From the NCBI GenBank assembly GCA_029532415.1, contig JAQOTA010000065.1, positions 186,001 to 250,000 of the forward strand: 64,000 nt of DNA, in the 5' to 3' direction. A model generated the notes under the pieces. It was not told the DNA's origin and made no database searches. It was given only the letters and a program-made list of their open reading frames with translations. Made by a program: the position numbers and the translations under genes. The DNA comes from Marasmius tenuissimus (lineage: Eukaryota > Basidiomycota > Agaricomycetes > Agaricales > Marasmiaceae). Below, piece after piece: positions 59,309-64,000 of this stretch (its first letter is position 1; the number at the start of each line of letters is the position of its first letter).

Positions 59309-62300
59309 ATGAATTATGACAAAGAAGCGAAGCAGCTGTGGAGTATCATTTCGAATGAACGACAGAGGAAGGAGGTCCTTGCGACTACGGGTGAGAAAGC
59401 TCAGAAATGGCTGGATTAAATGCAATCGGTATGTATGTCCTTCTATCTGGTTTGGGTACTCAGGATTGACTTTGGGTGTTACTCCCAGCTTATGGAATAC
59501 TCTGAAATACACATAACCCTTCGCTCGTCTATGTTTAAGATGATGATCCGTCTCTCCAGGTCGACAGGTTTGCATCCAAAATGCCTCACCATCAAGGACG
59601 TGGAGATACTTGGTACCCGCGCGGTTGGTGGAGGCGCGTTTGGAGACGTATGGAAAGGGAAGAGGGGGGAGAGTATTGTGTGTATGAAGGTACTTCGGGT
59701 GTTTACAGAGGCTGACGTTGAACAAGCGCTTAGGGTGTGTATCTTCACCTTGGGGACTGGAATCTGACATGTACCGCGATCTATTAGGACTACATGCAAG
59801 AAGCTATTGTCTGGCGACAACTGGATCACCCCAATCTATTGCCGTTCTTGGGGATCTACTATATGGACGGCAATGTGAGAAGAGTGTGCTTAGTTTCGCC
59901 TTGGATGGAGCGAGGAAACCTGGTCCAGTTTATGAAGAAGACCCCAGAGCTGGTCAACCCCAGGTCGCTGGTGATCGAATCCCAATTGCTTGATCATTCC
60001 AGATCTCTTACCGGCTCGTTGAACATTGTAACAGGCTCACGATGTGGCCCGTGGTTTATCTCATCTTCACGACAACAAAATCGTTCATGGAGATCTCAAA
60101 GGGGTACGTAACGGGCCCTGCTTCGTCTAATTGCTTGCTGATCCGTTCTTGCCCTTAGGTCAATGTTTTAATCACCCCAGATCTCAAGGCATGTATTGCC
60201 GATTTTGGGCTTTCTCGTGTCACGGACACAATGCGATTGTTCTCCTTGACGACAAATCGTTCACGGGGAACCATGCGATGGCTTGCGCCTGAGTTACTTC
60301 GACCTGGTTCTGACTTTGAGTCATCCAAGGAGGGCGATGTCTATGCTTATGCCTGTGTATGCTACGAGGTGAGAGCATCATGTGTATCTTTGGAGCTCTA
60401 GTGCCTAAGGCTTCGGAGAGATGTTCACAGGTCGGCTTCCTTTCCGAGAACTCACAGATGCGCAAATCATATGCGCGGTCTTGATAGACAAGCAACATCC
60501 GTCACGCCCTACCGATTCACCTGGATTGTGAGACGACATGTGGTCTTTGATGATGCGCTGCTGGAACGGAAACCCATTGTCCAGACCCTCAATGGCAGAT
60601 ATACTACAAGAATTTCAACAAATTGGATCTGGCGACTTTCGCAATCGATACGGAGTCACAGAGCTCCCTCGTTATCGAGAAAGTTCCAATGGTCCAGCTG
60701 CTGTGAAAATGACCGATCGAGATGGCTCCCAAGGTCAAATACCCGGGCGGAATTTGCGCCCGCAGTCGGAAACCAAGAGTATTTACTGGAATCAGCAGCC
60801 TAATCAGGGTGAGCTTTCTAATCAACTGGGAGCGAGGGATGTATCCTCTTTACAAGGGCCTACTCTTGACCATGGGAATTCCTCTGGTTCACGATTTACT
60901 GCCACTATCAACGGTGTCTCTATTCCCACTGCCAATACTCTCGGACATCATAATCTTATACCCAGTATTATCCCTCCGAATCAACTTTACCCTTCGACCC
61001 TCCCGTCCAACGGTGTCACTGCTCCCAGTATCCCCCCGAACCACTTGAAAGGCATGAAACTCCAACAAATACGAACGATGGACCATCCCTCAGATGTTTC
61101 TGCCGCCAAACTGCCGGCTGCAATGCCCATCTCATCGTATTTTGACCAGTATACGCAACAACGATCTAGCCCAAGTCGTTACGACTGTCCTCCACGGAGC
61201 TATCAGGACTGGATTCCACCAGCAAACAGTCGTAAGTGACCCCAACTCCTCAATGTTGCCACTGATGTATGAATTTACCGTATGTATCCGCTGCTAGCCC
61301 CTTCGAGCTCATTACCACCTTTATTCGAAGTACTCAAACACCATGGAATTGAGAGTCGTTACGCGACGCAAGATTATCATTCACCCTACCCCTCGATAGT
61401 CCCTACATCTGATGCCCCTGTTGCGGGTCTCAGAAAACGACCTCGTCTATGTGTCTCCCCAGCTCCTAGTTTTCAGGACGGGAGACGGAACTCTGCGGTA
61501 TCTCAAAAAGCTGCTTTCCTTCCAATACCTGGGTCGGTGGACACCCCCTCACCGTCTGACTCTGGTTTCTACCGGCATACCAGGTCCACTTCCACTCTAG
61601 GGATATTTAGCCCTAACCAAGAATTAAACCACCTTCTTCCCAGCTTGTTGAGACGGGTAACCAGATTCATAATATCAGCTCAACACATGAGTCCCTTTCA
61701 CGTCAACATTGACGGTCTCCTCCCTCTTCTATCCACATCATCCCCTCACCCGCCCGCTATATTCAAATTACGTTTGTTGATCCCTCCAAATGCTTCTTCA
61801 TCTCTACCCGCCCTCCAAGGTTTCGCCGTTTCCGTTTGTTTCTCGGGCCCCACCTCAACTGCTTCCACCTCCACATGGAAGTGTACGACCAAAGTATACG
61901 CCGATGGAGTAAGACAGAATGAGAGCACCCAACCACTTGTTCCTTCGCCCGTGAAACAGGAAGACGCAGAGATGGAGATGTACCTTCCTGAATCGACCTT
62001 GAGTACTTGTCGACGGTTGGATCATGGTGTGTTTCTTCCTTCCAGTGTGACGCTGACTGTTGCTAATGGATGCTGTAGGCAAAAGAATGGAAATTACACA
62101 AGAGATCTCACAGGACACGCACCCACTGTTGTACCTCGTGTACGACCTCGAGAGGAGTAGCGATTACCCGGAAGTTCAGGTTGTCAAACATCAGAGGTTG
62201 CCGATCGAAGCACACCCTCCACTACTTCCTCCACTTTCGACTATGCAGCCACCGTTCCAAGCACAGCTCTTGCAAGATCATCTGGACATGCTTTCCAATA

Positions 62301-62455
62301 AGCCAGAAACGCAGGCGGGTCAGAGCACTGAGATCGGAAAGGAAGCGGCGGAGAGCGCCGTCGAGTCAACGCTGGGCCCTCCTTATCCGAGGAAACGCTC
62401 GAGATCCGAGGTCGAGGTCGTATATTCAGGGACTACCGTACCTCTCCTACAATAG
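59309..62455 (+). pseudogene. TKL-type kinase K4 fused to a TEA/ATTS-factor-like C-terminal half, with nonsense codons
   Basis: Same exon plan as K1-K3: exon 1 from 59309, then 59489-59734, 59788-59970, 60035-60103, 60159-60368, 60421-61231, 61298-62026, 62079-62455. Kinase motifs remain: VGGGAFGDVWKG, CMKVL, VHGDLKG, ADFGLSR, WLAPEL. Nonsense codons: TAA at 59417-59419 in exon 1 (TTA in K1) and TGA at 60529-60531 within the kinase C-lobe (SPGL-stop-DDMW; K3 has CGG). A short KGMKLQQIRTM stretch matches the KGMNPQQMRML of K2. The last two exons read FKLRLLIPPNAS, WKCTTKVYADGVRQNE and THPLLYLVYDLER, which resembles the C-terminal domain of fungal TEA/ATTS transcription factors (C(S/T)TKV motif). 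That identification is tentative; the gene is probably non-functional. Confidence 0.6.
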
Positions 62456-62477
62456 AAGACATTATTTTGGCCTCGAA

Positions 62478-63889
62478 CTATTCACTATCATGACGTTTTC
62501 CTTTCCCGATAGCTCCGCCAGCCGGAGGAGCAGGGGGAGGTGGAGGAGCAGAACCAGCCGGAGGAGGTGGAGGGGCAGCCGCGCCGCCAGGGCCTCGACG
62601 GCCAAGGCTAGCGGCCCCTCCTCCACCGCACGAAGAAACCACTTGTTTGCCGGCTTGCGCCGTCTTCGCAAGTTGTGCCATGGCATCTTGCACACCGGAG
62701 GTGACGGCGGGATCCGTGCTAACAAAACCAGTAAGATGCAGGAGTTCCATATCAATCAGTCGCTGAACCGAACTCACGATTGTATAGCCTGGAGAGCCGA
62801 CTGAGCGGATTCGAGACCATCGCCGACTTGAGTACGTGCGTCAGCAGGGGCATCTTGTCCGCTCACGATGGCCTGTGCGATGGTTTGGATGCCTCCTTGC
62901 GCATCTGACAGGCCTTCTTTGGCTTGTGCTACCGCGGAGGACGTTATTTCATCGCTGGGGGGAAGGGGGGTAAGTGTTAGTACTCTACAACACGCAGAGG
63001 CTCTACTGCGCACTACTTACTTCGCACTGGCGGAAGCGAGTTGGTCCACTGCCTTCGTGGTCGCCGTGAGTCCTGAAACTGTCTGCAGACGTGCGGCGTT
63101 GCATTCGGCGCTGCCAATTTGACGCTTTCCTCTCCCGCCAGCCGGGGGGGCAGGGGGAGGTGGACGAGGAGCAGAACCAGCCGGGGGAGGTGGAGGGGCA
63201 GCAGCGCCTCCAGGGCCTTGAGGACCAAGGCTAGCGGCCCCTCCTCCACCGCACAAAGAAACCACTTGTTCGCCGGCTTGTGCCGTCTTCGCAAGTTGTG
63301 CCATGGCATCCTGCACACCGGAGGCGACGGCGGGATCCGTGCTAACAAAACCAGTAAGATACAGGAGTTCCATATCAACCAGTCACTGAACCGAACTCAC
63401 GATTGTATAGCCTGGAGAGCCGACTGAGCGGATTCGAGACCATCGCCGACTTGAGTACGTGCGTCAGCAGAGGCATCTTGTCCGCTCGAGAGAGCCTGTG
63501 CGATGGTGTTGATGCCTTCTTGCGCATCTGACAGGCCTTCTTTGGCTTGTGCTACCGCGGAGGAGGTTATTTCATCGCTGGGGGGAAGGGGGATAAGTGT
63601 TAGTACTCTACAACACGGGGAGGCTCCACTGCATACTACTTACTTCGTACTGGCGGAAGCGAGTTGGTCGACTGCCTTCGTGGTCGCTGTGAGTCCTGAA
63701 ACTGTCTGCAGACGTGCGGCGTTGCATTCGGCGCTGCCGGTCTGGCGTCGGTGCAGAGGAGCTAAGGTCCGTGTGATTGAGTTATGCTGAGAGTTAGTTA
63801 GAGAAGGTTTTTTTCATGTGCTTACCTGCTCCGACTTGTAAAGCCAAAAACGCAAAGACGAGACCGAGGTTGAGTGAAACTTTAGCCAT
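62478..63889 (-). CDS. secreted two-module polyprotein with dibasic sites, copy 2 (3'-truncated)
   Basis: Paralogue of 53070-55301. Signal peptide MAKVSLNLGLVFAFLALQ (63889). Module 1 follows HRR|QTGSAEC, module 2 follows GKR|QIGSAEC. After module 2 a short PAGSAPPPPPAPPAGG linker leads to GKGKR and then HDSE-stop, where copy 1 would begin a third module. The frame ends exactly after the dibasic site. The stop (62478) is only 22 bp from the convergent K4 stop (62455), so the copy was probably cut short by a rearrangement with the K4 3' flank. Modules keep both cysteines and all exon joints (GTAAGT donors). Expression and role unknown. Confidence 0.7.
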
Positions 63890-64000
63890 GGTGGGGAACG
63901 GAGTGACAAGAAAGTGAAGGAACAATGAAGGCGACCAGCGAGTGAGAGAGAGAACAAATGACACCAGGTCAAGGAAGAAACAGCAATGAAAGAGTGGGGT
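63890..64000 (-). promoter_or_regulatory. 5' leader/promoter of secreted polyprotein copy 2
   Basis: Near-identical to 55302-55420 upstream of copy 1. The window ends within it. Confidence 0.5.

Overview
The window is nuclear DNA of a filamentous basidiomycete, most likely an agaricomycete. The signs are many 50-70 nt GT-AG introns, a spermidine synthase-saccharopine dehydrogenase chimera (a basidiomycete hallmark), mushroom-type I66-like protease inhibitors, tyrosine-kinase-like (TKL) kinases with HGDLKG catalytic loops, and intron-bearing nuclear tRNAs. All calls come from reading the sequence; no database search was run.

Layout. 1-1466: 3' part of a TAF8-like TFIID gene. 2.5-4.4 kb: decayed LRR-like gene (-). 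4.8-6.4 kb: choline-phosphate cytidylyltransferase PCT1 (-). 6.4-9.0 kb: gene-poor. 9.0-12.7 kb: tandem duplication carrying two I66-like inhibitor genes (-). 13.5-17.0 kb: rhodanese/dual-specificity MAPK-phosphatase-like gene (+). 18.0-20.8 kb: TKL kinase K1 (+). 21.1-41.9 kb: a segmentally duplicated block, [protein-kinase-like pseudogene (-)] - [TKL kinase (+)] - [SWI/SNF-like tail] - [LYS9 (-)], present as U1 (21.1-30 kb) and U2 (33.7-41.9 kb). Between or inside the copies lie a CACTA-like non-autonomous DNA element, an ARID-gene-like fragment and a short LTR element with 343-bp LTRs. The intact SPE3-LYS9 gene closes the block. 42.8-47.3 kb: DEF1-like gene (+). 47.7-50.0 kb: cytochrome P450 (-). 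50.6-50.9 kb: two tRNA genes. 51.1-52.4 kb: MDR oxidoreductase (-). 53.1-55.3 kb: secreted three-module polyprotein with dibasic sites (-). 55.8-58.7 kb: TAD2 with an apparent frameshift, a TIR-like pseudogene and a 2OG-oxygenase pseudogene. 59.3-62.5 kb: TKL pseudogene K4 (+). 62.5-63.9 kb: a shorter copy of the secreted polyprotein (-).

The most striking theme is a family of four TKL kinase genes. They have the same exon architecture and the same inverted-repeat promoter box 109-122 bp before the first ATG, but each continues into a different C-terminal module: K1 an unassigned conserved-looking segment, K2 an ARID domain, K3 an SNF2/STH1-type bromodomain, K4 a TEA/ATTS-factor-like C-terminal half. 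This looks like a kinase cassette repeatedly joined to nuclear regulatory domains by local duplication and rearrangement. K1 reads fully intact; K2 is intact from exon 2; K3 has a damaged splice acceptor; K4 has two nonsense codons. Many neighbours are also broken, so this is a fast-evolving segment between conserved housekeeping genes.
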